Below are positions 36,968-45,853 of a DNA stretch of 64,000 bases, one piece after another. Made by a program: the position numbers and the translations under genes. The notes beneath the pieces were generated by a model that did not search any database, was not told the DNA's origin, and worked only from the letters and a program-made list of their open reading frames with translations. Position 1 is the stretch's first letter. Every line of letters begins with the position of its first letter. Source of the stretch: DATFNI01 sp963787205 (lineage in GTDB: Bacteria > Bacteroidota > Rhodothermia > Balneolales > DATFMH01); assembly GCA_963787205.1 (NCBI GenBank), contig CAWBCD010000001.1, forward strand, positions 124,001 through 188,000, given 5' to 3'.

Positions 36968-38092
36968 TTAGTCTTTCAATAGTTTCTCACCTTTGTAATT
37001 AACCTTACCCAGGAGATCTAACTCCATTTTCTGGATAGCTTCAGGTATTGGAGCATAATCCATGGCAGGTTCCATCTTCTGACCATCCGTAAGTATCCAG
37101 TGGAGAAAGTCGACCGTTTTTTGCCCGATATCACGATTGGTTTGGTTTACATATACAATCAACCAGGTTGCGCTGGCGATTGGATAGGAAGTTTTGCCGG
37201 GAGGATCGGTGATAGAGAATCGCAGATCTGCGGGAACATTGGTTGCTGCATTGGCAGCTGCATCGGTCACACTCTGGATGGTGGGATGGATGAAGTTACC
37301 GGCTTTATTTTTGACGGAACCGAATGCTATGTTGTTCTGGAGAGCATAAATCAACGTGATGTAACCGATTGAATTGGGAGTACGTTGAATCTGAGCCGCA
37401 ACACCTTGATTGCCCTTGGCTCCCAGACCTACGGGCCATTGAACGCTCGTGCCACGTCCAACATTGCTGTTCCATTCTTTGGAAACCTTGCACAGGTAGT
37501 CGACAAATATGTAGGTGTCGCCACTACCGTCAGAACGGTGAACTACAATAATCGGATTATCCGGAAGATTGACTCCCGGGTTCAGGGCTTTTATCGCAGG
37601 ATCATTCCACTTTTTGATCTTACCCAGAAAGATATCAGCAAGAACCGGTCCCGAGAATTTAAGGACGCCTTTAACTCCGGGGACATTATAGGATACCGTA
37701 ACAGCACCCATGGCATCTGGAAGGTGAATAACCGGACCGTCTGCCTTTTCGGCTGCGGCCATTTGCTCATCATTTAACGGAGCATCGCTGGCACCAATTT
37801 CCACTGTACCATTAAGTAACTGGCGAATACCGCCACCGCTACCGATTGCCTGATAATTAAATTCAATATTCGGATGCATTTTGTGATATTCGTTTGTCCA
37901 CTTCGAGAACATCGGATAGATGAATGTGGATCCGGCTCCGTTGATCATCGTCGTGCTGGAGCTCGTCTCTGTTTGGCTTCCCTGGGCTTCTTCTCCCGGG
38001 GCATTTTTATTCCCGCTCTTATTACTACATGCATACAAACCCATTCCCATCACCAAAAACAGAACGAGAAATTTATATGATTGATACTTCAT
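36968..38092 (-). CDS. pstS: Phosphate ABC transporter substrate-binding protein (lipoprotein form)
   Basis: 374 residues. The signal peptide ends in a lipobox (GLYAC) followed by a Ser/Gly/Glu-rich linker of about 25 residues, then the PstS core. Its core is nearly the same as the paralogue at 32100 (motifs NGAGSTFIYPMFSKW and HRSDGSGDTYIFVDYL shared). It should be membrane-anchored, unlike the other copy. It lies downstream of the porin gene on the same strand with a 90-bp gap, so both probably share the PHO-box promoter at 39410. Confidence 0.93.
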   Translation of the reverse strand: MKYQSYKFLVLFLVMGMGLYACSNKSGNKNAPGEEAQGSQTETSSSTTMINGAGSTFIYPMFSKWTNEYHKMHPNIEFNYQAIGSGGGIRQLLNGTVEIGASDAPLNDEQMAAAEKADGPVIHLPDAMGAVTVSYNVPGVKGVLKFSGPVLADIFLGKIKKWNDPAIKALNPGVNLPDNPIIVVHRSDGSGDTYIFVDYLCKVSKEWNSNVGRGTSVQWPVGLGAKGNQGVAAQIQRTPNSIGYITLIYALQNNIAFGSVKNKAGNFIHPTIQSVTDAAANAATNVPADLRFSITDPPGKTSYPIASATWLIVYVNQTNRDIGQKTVDFLHWILTDGQKMEPAMDYAPIPEAIQKMELDLLGKVNYKGEKLLKD

Positions 38093-38182
38093 GATGTTAA
38101 TTAGTTGCTTTAGATTTTTATTGTTAGTAGCAATTCTTTGCTTTATTGCTGTTTGTCAACTCCTGTCGCCAAGCTCTTTTTG

Positions 38183-39292
38183 TCAGAAAGAGTAGTAAAA
38201 AGTTACACGACCAACAACATCGGCCTTTTGACTGGGCGCACCATTCTTGGCAGAATAACCATTGATCCAGATATTTGGCATAAAATGGACATTTTTAACC
38301 GGTGTGTAATCAAGTCCAAACAGAACGAAGCTTTCATTATAGTACTGATCGTATACATTCTGATAACTGTACGATTTATCGGGATTATAAAGATCCATAC
38401 GGGCAAAACCATTCAGTTTGTTCTTAACAAGCTGACCGTGAGTGAAGATTGACAATCCTGAGGGTTTCGCATCGACCAGATTTCCCGCATTATTTGTAAC
38501 TGCATTTTTCTTCGTCTGCGCTACGGCTGATAAACCAACAGTAAACGTCGGGATCTGATAGCCTATAAATCCTTTAAAGGTCGTTGTTGCTAAATTGGTT
38601 CCGTTGCTATTACTGCCGCCTTCATAATCGGTGTAAGCTTCAAGAATAAGTCCGTTGTGCAGTTTTGCGTGCAACTCGAGATAGATTTTTTTGTATTTGC
38701 TGTTCTCCGGTTTTGCGCCTGTCCCGTTTCCAATCATAACGGTATAACCAAAGATCTTGTCTTTGCTGAAGTTTCCTGTCAGCGCAACACCAAGATCGTT
38801 GGACCCACCAAACTTGCGCATGTCGAGCAGGGTTTTTTCAACAGAACGGTAGCCCCAGATATGCTCGGTAAACGTAGCAAACGTTGGAGTACCGGTATGA
38901 CCGACAATCAAGTTTCCATAAGGGATAATATCTTTGATATCCACTTCAGCATCTTTAAGATAGAAGCCGCGGTTTCCGTCCGGCAAAAGGTCTCCTTCAT
39001 GAGCCAGTTCTACCTTTGCCGTAATTTTCGGTGCAAAGTTATAGGTGTACCCGAAATAAACTCTTCGGATGTCAAATGCATTAAAATTCTTTGGCGTTTT
39101 AGCGTATTGAGCATGGCTGAATGATGCATCACCCGTTCCGCTAAATTTGTAGTAATAATCGCCAAAGAACTGGACAAATACCTTGCCACTTGGCTTAAAA
39201 CCATTCTGATCCTGCGCATGAGCTGAATAAAAAGGAGCAACAGTGGCTATTGTTATGAAGAGGAGGATTAACCTAATACTGGTATTTTTCAT
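38183..39292 (-). CDS. Outer-membrane porin, probably phosphate-related (OprO/OprP-like)
   Basis: About 369 residues from the ATG at 39292 (MKNTSIRLILLFITIATVAP, a signal peptide ending AHAQ); the longer frame to 39337 would bury it. The mature part alternates hydrophobic and polar residues and is rich in Tyr, Gly and Phe. DIRRVYFGYTYNFAPKITAK resembles the phosphate-selective porin domain, and the last residue is Phe (VTFYYSF), as in outer-membrane barrels. It precedes the lipoprotein pstS and follows a PHO-like box, so phosphate uptake across the outer membrane is the likely role. Ion specificity is inference. Confidence 0.78.
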   Translation of the reverse strand: MKNTSIRLILLFITIATVAPFYSAHAQDQNGFKPSGKVFVQFFGDYYYKFSGTGDASFSHAQYAKTPKNFNAFDIRRVYFGYTYNFAPKITAKVELAHEGDLLPDGNRGFYLKDAEVDIKDIIPYGNLIVGHTGTPTFATFTEHIWGYRSVEKTLLDMRKFGGSNDLGVALTGNFSKDKIFGYTVMIGNGTGAKPENSKYKKIYLELHAKLHNGLILEAYTDYEGGSNSNGTNLATTTFKGFIGYQIPTFTVGLSAVAQTKKNAVTNNAGNLVDAKPSGLSIFTHGQLVKNKLNGFARMDLYNPDKSYSYQNVYDQYYNESFVLFGLDYTPVKNVHFMPNIWINGYSAKNGAPSQKADVVGRVTFYYSF

Positions 39293-39409
39293 TTTAGAAG
39301 GATTTTTAAATGATATGTTTTTGTATTGACGACACATCGCATCATGGTTACAACTATCTCCGATGCACCCATAAGAAATCGCTGTTATATTACTAGAGTT
39401 TTACAGGTG

Positions 39410-39426
39410 TGTTAAGTAATTGTTAA
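39410..39426 (-). promoter_or_regulatory. PHO-box-like direct repeat upstream of the porin
   Basis: On the minus strand TTAACA-ATTAC-TTAACA: two identical half-sites with an 11-bp period, about 118 bp before the porin start. Same pattern as at 31895 and 36843. Confidence 0.65.
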
Positions 39427-39523
39427 GGGACAGGCTGTATCATTATTTAAAAATTATCATATCCCCATTATTAACAATTTAATGCATCAAAAATCACTGA
39501 TTTTGAGTACGAATAAAAAAAAA

Positions 39524-39567
39524 GCCTGATGGAATGACATCGTTTTTACACGAAAATCCCATCAGGC
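39524..39567 (-). terminator. Intrinsic terminator of pgk
   Basis: GCCTGATGG (39524-39532) and CCATCAGGC (39559-39567) pair over 9 bp. On the minus strand the hairpin is followed by eight T. It is 27 bp past the pgk stop. Confidence 0.85.
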
Positions 39568-39593
39568 CTGAAAATTAAAAGATCGATCTATAA

Positions 39594-40787
39594 CTACTTG
39601 TCTGTAAGCGAAGTGATACCCGGTAGCTCTTTGCCTTCCAGATACTCAAGGCTGGCGCCGCCACCGGTCGATACGTGGGAAACCTTATCAGCCAGACCTG
39701 CTTTTTTGATGGCAGAGGCAGAATCACCACCGCCAATAATTGTGGTTGCACCTTTATCAGTGGCCTCAGCCATGGCTTCTGCAATCACAAATGTTCCCTT
39801 GGCGAAGTTGTCCATTTCGAAGACACCCATCGGTCCATTCCAAACCACTGTCTTTGCATTGCGGACGATATCAGCAAACAGCTTTTGGGTCTTGCTTCCG
39901 ATGTCCACGGCCAGCCAGCCGTCCGGGATACCATCTTCACCAACTTCTTTGTAATTGGCGTCATTTTTGAAATCATCAGCCACCACCGAATCAACCGGGA
40001 GCTTCAGATCTACGCCTCTATCGGAGGCTTTTTTCATAAGATCGGCAGCCAGATCCACTTTATCTGCTTCCAGTAACGACTTCCCGATAGGCAGACCTTT
40101 TGCTTTATAAAACGTATAGGTCATTCCACCACCGACGATGATTGTATCCACTTTATTCAGAAGATTTTCAATCACTCCGATTTTGTCGGATACTTTCGCT
40201 CCGCCGAGTACTGCTACAAATGGCCGGACCGGGTCGTTGACGGCTCCTTCCAGATATTTGATCTCCTTTTCCAGAAGGAACCCGGCTGCCGCGGGTTGAA
40301 GGAACTGGGTAATTCCTGCCACCGAGCAGTGTGCACGGTGAGAACTACCAAAAGCATCATTGATAAACAGATCACCAAGAGCTGCAAATTGCTTCGATAA
40401 ATTCTCATCATTTTTCGTCTCACCAGCATGAAAACGTACGTTTTCCAAAAGAACGATCTCCCCGGGTTTTGCAGCATCAATTGCTTTCTTTGCTTCGTCT
40501 CCGATACAGTCATTTCCAAAATGGACCTTCGTATCAACCAGTTTCTTAAGATGTTCCGCTACCGGTTTGAGACTGAACTCAGGTTTTGGTTCTCCCTTGG
40601 GTCTTCCGAGGTGGCTAAGCAGGATGCACAATCCGCCATGTTCGGTTACGTATTTAATACTGGGAAGGGCCTGAACGATGCGATTGTCATCGGTTATTAC
40701 GCCGTTATCGAGGGGCACGTTGAAATCAACGCGCATCACAACTTTTTTACCTTTAACGTCGACGTCGCGTATAGTTAATTTTGCCAT
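39594..40787 (-). CDS. pgk: Phosphoglycerate kinase
   Basis: About 397 residues from the ATG at 40787 (MAKLTIRDVDVKGKKVVMRV); the frame extends to 40865, but those 26 residues are not family-like. Conserved segments: VDFNVPLDNG, LSHLGRPKGEPKPE, NDAFGSSHRAHCSV, VLGGAKVSDKIGVIENLL, WNGPMGVFEM and the C-terminal GGGDSASAIKKAG. It makes ATP from 1,3-bisphosphoglycerate in glycolysis. It is a single gene; no gap or tpiA neighbour is present. Confidence 0.95.
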   Translation of the reverse strand: MAKLTIRDVDVKGKKVVMRVDFNVPLDNGVITDDNRIVQALPSIKYVTEHGGLCILLSHLGRPKGEPKPEFSLKPVAEHLKKLVDTKVHFGNDCIGDEAKKAIDAAKPGEIVLLENVRFHAGETKNDENLSKQFAALGDLFINDAFGSSHRAHCSVAGITQFLQPAAAGFLLEKEIKYLEGAVNDPVRPFVAVLGGAKVSDKIGVIENLLNKVDTIIVGGGMTYTFYKAKGLPIGKSLLEADKVDLAADLMKKASDRGVDLKLPVDSVVADDFKNDANYKEVGEDGIPDGWLAVDIGSKTQKLFADIVRNAKTVVWNGPMGVFEMDNFAKGTFVIAEAMAEATDKGATTIIGGGDSASAIKKAGLADKVSHVSTGGGASLEYLEGKELPGITSLTDK

Positions 40788-41548
40788 AATATTTTCTTTC
40801 TTTTGCGATTCAATATGTTGCGGGATAAAAATCTCATCCCGGAAAATAAGCTTTGCACTGCACAAATAGAAGGCAACCGGCAGTTATCAATAAACAGTGA
40901 ACAGTATCTGTAAACAATGTGCCTTCGGCACTATCAACACGGGAACCCGATAAGCAATTCACTAGTTTTACGACAGTTCGATTTAACGTGAATTTGGCAT
41001 AAGGGAATTATGGAACAAGAGTTTCAAATACACTGATGACGGCAGACGATAGACCGTAGACGGTAGCTTCCCGGATGATTCGATCTCTGTTCATAGGTTA
41101 ATCAAGAGGCATTTAAAAACAGCAGCTTGGTGTATGAACTCGTTCATCGTTTCAAAACCGCCACCGTCTTCGGTCAACAGTCAACCGTCGGAAATCTTAA
41201 TTGAATACTTATATCGAACTCAGGTTATTTAGTAAAGTTTTTCTGACCAGGTTGGATTTCGCATCCTGAGGTATTTGGGAAATTGCATTTGTCCATTAAA
41301 CCTCACCCCAACCTCCCGAAAGCATTCGGGACAAGCTATCTCCATCTGCATGAAGTGGGGCTACCTCTAATTCTTGTCCGCGTGAATCTGCGTCATCCGT
41401 GTTGTCCATGTTCTATTCTTTTTTACCTCGAATTCACGTTAATTTAAGGAACCCGTGCCGGCAAGCTGTTCGTTTACAACATCTCCTCCTTATTCTTGTT
41501 TATTTTAGATAGATTGCAGGTTATCGAATTATCATTTATTGCGTATTT
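40788..41548. other. Long gene-free region upstream of the cysteine desulfurase
   Basis: About 760 bp without a credible gene. It is a patchwork of repeat-like DNA: degenerate heptamer tracts (41038-41065; also near 40893-40906 and 41170-41190), a CCCGAA-AGCA-TTCGGG hairpin near 41320, a CCTCACCCCAACC phrase at 41304, and a stretch at 41375-41410 related to 22916-22998. Promoters for the flanking genes must lie at its two ends. Confidence 0.5.
41038..41065. repeat. Degenerate heptamer tract (GACGGCA, GACGATA, GACCGTA, GACGGTA)
   Basis: Four adjacent 7-bp units sharing GAC at the start and A at the end with substitutions between them. Same period as the perfect arrays at 19376 and 30768. Confidence 0.6.
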
Positions 41549-42712
41549 ATGAACGACCACACTATTTATCTTGATCATGCTGCCACGACTCCTGTCGACC
41601 CACGGGTTGTGGAAAGCATGTTGCCTTATTTTACCAGTCATTTTGGCAACGCCTCATCCATCCACGAGCTGGGACGTGAAGCGAATGTGGCTGTGGAAGA
41701 AGCGCGGCAGAAGGTGGCGGCGGCAATCGGGGCCGAACCCAAAGAAATCGTCTTCACCAGCGGTGGAACCGAAAGTAACAACGCTGCACTTAGAGGGTCC
41801 GTCGAAGCAACCGGTAAAAGACGGGTCGTAACCTCTAACGCCGAACATCACGCAGTACTTCATACTGCTGAACATCTATCCCAAACAGGTGCCGAACTGA
41901 CCATTCTTCCAGTGGGAACAGATGCGAGAATCACTCCGACCCAACTTTCTGAAGCCATTGATGAGGACACGGCCATTGTCAGTCTGATGTACGTAAATAA
42001 TGAGGTCGGCGCTATCAATCCAATTTCCCAATTAGCCGATGTCTGTCATGAATATGGCGTTCTGTTCCACTCAGACACCGTACAGGCTCTCGGCAAGATT
42101 CCCGTAAATGTGGATGATCTGGGCGTCGATTTCCTGAGCATGAGCGCACACAAGTTTTATGGTCCCAAGGGAGTCGGAGCTCTTTATATCCGTAATGGAA
42201 CCAACTGGAAGCCATGGATGATTGGCGGATCACAGGAGCGCAAACGACGCGGGGGTACTCTGAATGTACCGGGTATCGTGGGATTAGCCCGGGCGCTGGA
42301 ATTAGCCGTTGATGAGATGGAACAGAACACGAAGCACATCCTTCATCTGCAACAACAGCTCTATCGGGGTATTGCCGAAAAATTCCCGGGCTTGATTCAT
42401 CTCAATAGTGATCCGATAAACGGTATGTATAACATCGTGAATATTTCGATCGATGCAGGACCAGACAGGACCATTGACGGAGAAATGCTATTGCTGAACC
42501 TCGATATCGAGGGCATAGCATGCTCTAACGGCTCAGCCTGTTCGTCCGGTGCTGTCGAACCTTCACACGTACTGAAAGCGATTAGGCTGAATCCTAAAAT
42601 TGCCGGTGCCAGCCTTCGTTTCAGCCTGGGCAAGAATAATACTGAAGATGACATCACCTACACCCTCGATCGTCTTGAGGCGATTCTGGATCGTATGCTC
42701 AAAACCACATGA
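41549..42712 (+). CDS. Cysteine desulfurase (NifS/IscS family)
   Basis: 387 residues, PLP fold type I. Opening IYLDHAATTPVDPRVVESM is typical. The PLP lysine is in SMSAHKFYGPKG (about Lys202) and the catalytic cysteine in SNGSACSSG (about Cys331). It removes sulfur from cysteine for Fe-S clusters or thio-modification of tRNA. The short loop before the cysteine and the absence of iscU or sufC neighbours leave the NifS/IscS-type role open. It overlaps the next gene by 4 bp (ATGA). Confidence 0.9.
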   Translation: MNDHTIYLDHAATTPVDPRVVESMLPYFTSHFGNASSIHELGREANVAVEEARQKVAAAIGAEPKEIVFTSGGTESNNAALRGSVEATGKRRVVTSNAEHHAVLHTAEHLSQTGAELTILPVGTDARITPTQLSEAIDEDTAIVSLMYVNNEVGAINPISQLADVCHEYGVLFHSDTVQALGKIPVNVDDLGVDFLSMSAHKFYGPKGVGALYIRNGTNWKPWMIGGSQERKRRGGTLNVPGIVGLARALELAVDEMEQNTKHILHLQQQLYRGIAEKFPGLIHLNSDPINGMYNIVNISIDAGPDRTIDGEMLLLNLDIEGIACSNGSACSSGAVEPSHVLKAIRLNPKIAGASLRFSLGKNNTEDDITYTLDRLEAILDRMLKTT

Positions 42713-43536
42713 ATGTAGATCATCTCCTCTCATCCATTCTCAGGGACATTTCTGTTGCGGCGGGGAAGTCACAGAATCGGTCTGCACAGGAGGAGTTGAC
42801 GAATCGCGGACAATCGGGTAGTTTTTTGAATAAACTTGTCCAGGAGGAGATCCGACAAAAAAACCAATCAGAGCAAAGTGCTTCCGAGCCCTCACGGCCA
42901 ACGCTGCCGAGACAACCGGATCAGCCGACAGCACCTGTCCGGCCGGCGCAAATCCGACAGATCTACACGTCCCGTGGACAAATTTCCCAGATGAGCTCCT
43001 TCCCTATGGGCAAGAAACTGGATTCTGCAAGGCTCCTGAAACAGATGGAAGCCTCAAATGCCAACAACAATCCGGATCATGCAATGACACCGGGCCCCAA
43101 GGTAAACGAAGAGGTAATTGCCAGCGCCATTCAGCAGAATTTTCAGTTGATAAAAGATTCACTGAAACGGGAAAAAGAAAAGAAAAGGCGGAAGAATCGT
43201 TTCAAACTTAGCATCAATTGTGCTGCCGAAGAAAAGGCCCTCGAATTACTTGAAATACTTCTGGAACATGCCGATGACGCCGATGATCTTGAGGCCTATT
43301 GTAAATGGGCACGTGAGCGCATAAACCAGGCGGAGACACAGGTCGTCGCACGCCATAAGAATGTCCCCGAACAGACCATTCAAAGCTTCAAAATACTTCG
43401 CGATGCCATTCTCGCTCTCGAAAATGGCCTGTCTCCCGACTACATATTCAATCGCCTTAAAGATGAAATTCGACGAAAGAAAAAGCTGCTAGACGATCTC
43501 GACAGTACGAATGATTTTGGTGAACCAAGCATCTGA
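42709..43536 (+). CDS. Hypothetical protein coupled to cysteine desulfurase
   Basis: 275 residues, not recognised. The N-terminal half (to about residue 145) is low-complexity: rich in Ser, Gln, Pro and Arg, with a Pro-rich stretch near residues 65-85 and no membrane segment, so probably disordered. The C-terminal half is helical and highly charged (LKREKEKKRRKNRFKLSIN, then EEKALELLEILLEHADDADD, ending IRRKKKLLDDL), likely a compact helical domain or coiled coil. Its start codon overlaps the desulfurase stop, implying translational coupling and perhaps a physical partnership. It could be a sulfur-acceptor adaptor, but nothing in the sequence (no conserved Cys pair) proves it. Confidence 0.75.
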   Translation: MNVDHLLSSILRDISVAAGKSQNRSAQEELTNRGQSGSFLNKLVQEEIRQKNQSEQSASEPSRPTLPRQPDQPTAPVRPAQIRQIYTSRGQISQMSSFPMGKKLDSARLLKQMEASNANNNPDHAMTPGPKVNEEVIASAIQQNFQLIKDSLKREKEKKRRKNRFKLSINCAAEEKALELLEILLEHADDADDLEAYCKWARERINQAETQVVARHKNVPEQTIQSFKILRDAILALENGLSPDYIFNRLKDEIRRKKKLLDDLDSTNDFGEPSI

Positions 43537-43769
43537 GGATGGTTACACACTTGGACCAGCGCAAAAACCCGATCTGTCATCCTGAGCCCTTAACCACTGT
43601 TGGCATTTTGGGAACAGCCACATAGGGCGACGGATCTCGTGACATCCGGCAACAATTGATGCAACTGATGCGATCGTTTACTGTTGCGATACGAGATCCT
43701 ACTTTTTCCGGTAAGCCGGAAAAAATCAGGTTGACATACCTGCACTTGGGGTTCTGTAATCATGAAGAC
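43537..43769. repeat. Repeat-rich intergenic segment with terminator-like hairpin
   Basis: Includes a dispersed-repeat phrase CTGTCATCCTGAGC (from about 43576) and two GAGATCC / GGATCTC arms. The hairpin 43703-43724 (TTTTTCCGG / CCGGAAAAA, 4-base loop) can end transcription in both directions between the convergent genes. Confidence 0.5.
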
Positions 43770-44753
43770 TTATTCTTCAAATAATTCCCGGTTTAGCAAT
43801 CCTTGTAAAGGTTCACCGTTTACATATCGTCTGATATTCCCAAAGGCATTGTCCAGCCCAAATTCGAATATTTCCGGAACGATTGATGAATTATGCGGAC
43901 AGGCAAGGACATTCTCCAACTCCAGCAGAGGATAATCAAGATGAAATTTGCCATGCCGGAACGGTTCAACCCACCACGATTCAATACCTGCCTTGAAGTC
44001 CGGTGTATCCTTCAATCTCCTGTATAAAGCACCCTGATCGATGATCTCCCCGCGGGCAATATTGATCAGGATGGCATCGTCCCTCATCCCGTTCAGTTCG
44101 CGTTTTCCTATTAATCCGCGGGTATATTTGTTCAGGGGGAGTGAAAGAACTACAACTGATGCATCCTTAAGCACTTTCTGCAGGTCATCGGTCGTCCCGA
44201 TAAATTCAACAGGCTCGTCTGTCTTTCCACTGGTATTGATGGCATGGATTTTCATACCAATGGCCTGCAACAGCCGCGCGGTCTGTTTGCCAATGCCCCC
44301 CAACCCGAGAATAGCCGCCTTCTTGCCGTGTAATAATGTAGTGCGTCTCATCTGGTTAAACTGCCCTTTGCGCATATTGCGGTCTTCCTCACGCAGCCTC
44401 TTGGCCAGGGCCAGAATCATCCCGAGGGCATGTTCTGCCATTGGAATCGCGTAAGCACCCGAGTTGCCGGCAACAATCAGATCATCAGGTAACAGGTCAA
44501 ACGGAAGATGATCCAGTCCGGCGGAGAGTAGCTGCAGGTATTCAACATTATCCAGATGCTTTATTTCTTGTTTCCGTAATTCTCTGGCCGGATTCAGTGA
44601 CACAACGATATCCGCTTTCTCAAAAGCTTCGGCCCTTTTTTCATCGGGATAATCGACGAGGTAGATTACATCAACAATTCCCGAAGCCAGTTTTTCAACA
44701 TAGGCACGTGTCGAATCATTTGCCTTATAGGTAATCAGAAGAATTTTACTCAT
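43770..44753 (-). CDS. D-isomer-specific 2-hydroxyacid dehydrogenase family protein
   Basis: 327 residues. NAD-binding motif AILGLGGIGKQTARLLQAIG, catalytic Arg in INIARGEIIDQGAL and His in ACPHNSS are in the expected order; the usual catalytic Glu is expected near GIESWWVEP. It interconverts 2-hydroxy- and 2-oxoacids, or acts on a phosphoglycerate-like substrate. Its start overlaps the upstream MBL hydrolase by 8 bp, so the two form an operon. Substrate unknown. Confidence 0.85.
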   Translation of the reverse strand: MSKILLITYKANDSTRAYVEKLASGIVDVIYLVDYPDEKRAEAFEKADIVVSLNPARELRKQEIKHLDNVEYLQLLSAGLDHLPFDLLPDDLIVAGNSGAYAIPMAEHALGMILALAKRLREEDRNMRKGQFNQMRRTTLLHGKKAAILGLGGIGKQTARLLQAIGMKIHAINTSGKTDEPVEFIGTTDDLQKVLKDASVVVLSLPLNKYTRGLIGKRELNGMRDDAILINIARGEIIDQGALYRRLKDTPDFKAGIESWWVEPFRHGKFHLDYPLLELENVLACPHNSSIVPEIFEFGLDNAFGNIRRYVNGEPLQGLLNRELFEE

Positions 44754-45741
44754 TTGATATCACGTTTGATGTCTTTTTAAAAACAGTATCCAGATGAATA
44801 ATCTGTCCCGGATCCACGGTTATGAATTCATTTTCGTCCAACCCACCTTCCTTGATGGCTTGCCGTAATTTTCTCGGTGGTTCATCCATATCCTCATCCG
44901 TAAGCTTGAAGGTTCCCCAGTGCATGCCGATGGAAAATTGCGAGCGCACGTCACGATGTATTTTTACAGCCTCTTCCGGGTTGACATGAACCGCCTTCAT
45001 AAACCATCTCGGTTTATAGGCGCCTATGGGAATCGTTGACAGACTTATTGGGCCGAGACGATCACCAATATCTCTGAAAAACGGACAATAGCCGGAATCA
45101 CCGGCAAAATAATAGGAAAAACCTTCGTTCCTGATTACCCATCCGCACCAGAGCGTGGCATTGCGATCCCCCAGTCCCCTGCCGCTAAAATGCTGACCCG
45201 GAACTGCTGTAACCTTGTAGGCTCTCCACTGGTCCTCATTCCACCAATCCAGTTCGGTTATGGAATGTGCACCCATATCTTTAAACCAGCCTTTCAATCC
45301 AAGCGGCACACAAAAATGCGGCTGGTTATCATGTTGCTGCTCCAGAAGTTGTTTGATTGTGCCCGAATCAAGATGATCATAATGATTATGTGAGATCAGG
45401 ACCAGATCAATAACCGGCAGGTCTTCAACCTCGATCGCGGGTGGTGTATGTCTAACAGGGCCAACAAACGGAAATGGCGATGCTCTCTCGCCCAACATTG
45501 GATCTGTTAAAATATTCACCCCATCTATCTGAAGAAGAAATGCCGAATGTCCCAGCCAGATGATCAAGGGCTTGGTACGATTCTCATGAATAAAATCGTG
45601 ATCGACGGAGCGTAGATGCAGGGATACCTTTTTACCTGGATTTCCTCGTCGCTCGCCCATCCAACGCCATATATCGGCTAATCCACGGGATTCTCTGACA
45701 AAGGGATTACGGAAACCGTTCGGGATATGATGTTCATTCAT
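44746..45741 (-). CDS. MBL-fold metallo-hydrolase (NAPE-PLD/UlaG-like)
   Basis: 331 residues. Metal ligands SHNHYDHLD (His118, His120, Asp122, His123), later YYFAGDSGYCPFF and IGMHWGTFKL give a two-metal beta-lactamase-type site. The N-terminal RNPFVRESRGLADIWRWM and WLGHSAFLLQIDGVNILTDP match the N-acyl-phosphatidylethanolamine phospholipase D-like branch. It may hydrolyse a phosphodiester or lactone. No signal peptide. It is cotranscribed with the 2-hydroxyacid dehydrogenase downstream. Confidence 0.85.
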   Translation of the reverse strand: MNEHHIPNGFRNPFVRESRGLADIWRWMGERRGNPGKKVSLHLRSVDHDFIHENRTKPLIIWLGHSAFLLQIDGVNILTDPMLGERASPFPFVGPVRHTPPAIEVEDLPVIDLVLISHNHYDHLDSGTIKQLLEQQHDNQPHFCVPLGLKGWFKDMGAHSITELDWWNEDQWRAYKVTAVPGQHFSGRGLGDRNATLWCGWVIRNEGFSYYFAGDSGYCPFFRDIGDRLGPISLSTIPIGAYKPRWFMKAVHVNPEEAVKIHRDVRSQFSIGMHWGTFKLTDEDMDEPPRKLRQAIKEGGLDENEFITVDPGQIIHLDTVFKKTSNVISNE

Positions 45742-45853
45742 TGCTTTACATGCTTTTTAATACGCAAAGCTAACAGCAATTTCTCTCATCCCGTTCAGTA
45801 GCACATGGTCCGTCATATGGAGTTTAAGTACCGGAGAGAGAACCGATCGGTCA

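Noticed and set aside
40788..40865. N-terminal extension of pgk by 26 residues
   Set aside because: The extension is not family-like; the conserved MAKLTIRDVDVKG start at 40787 fits the family.
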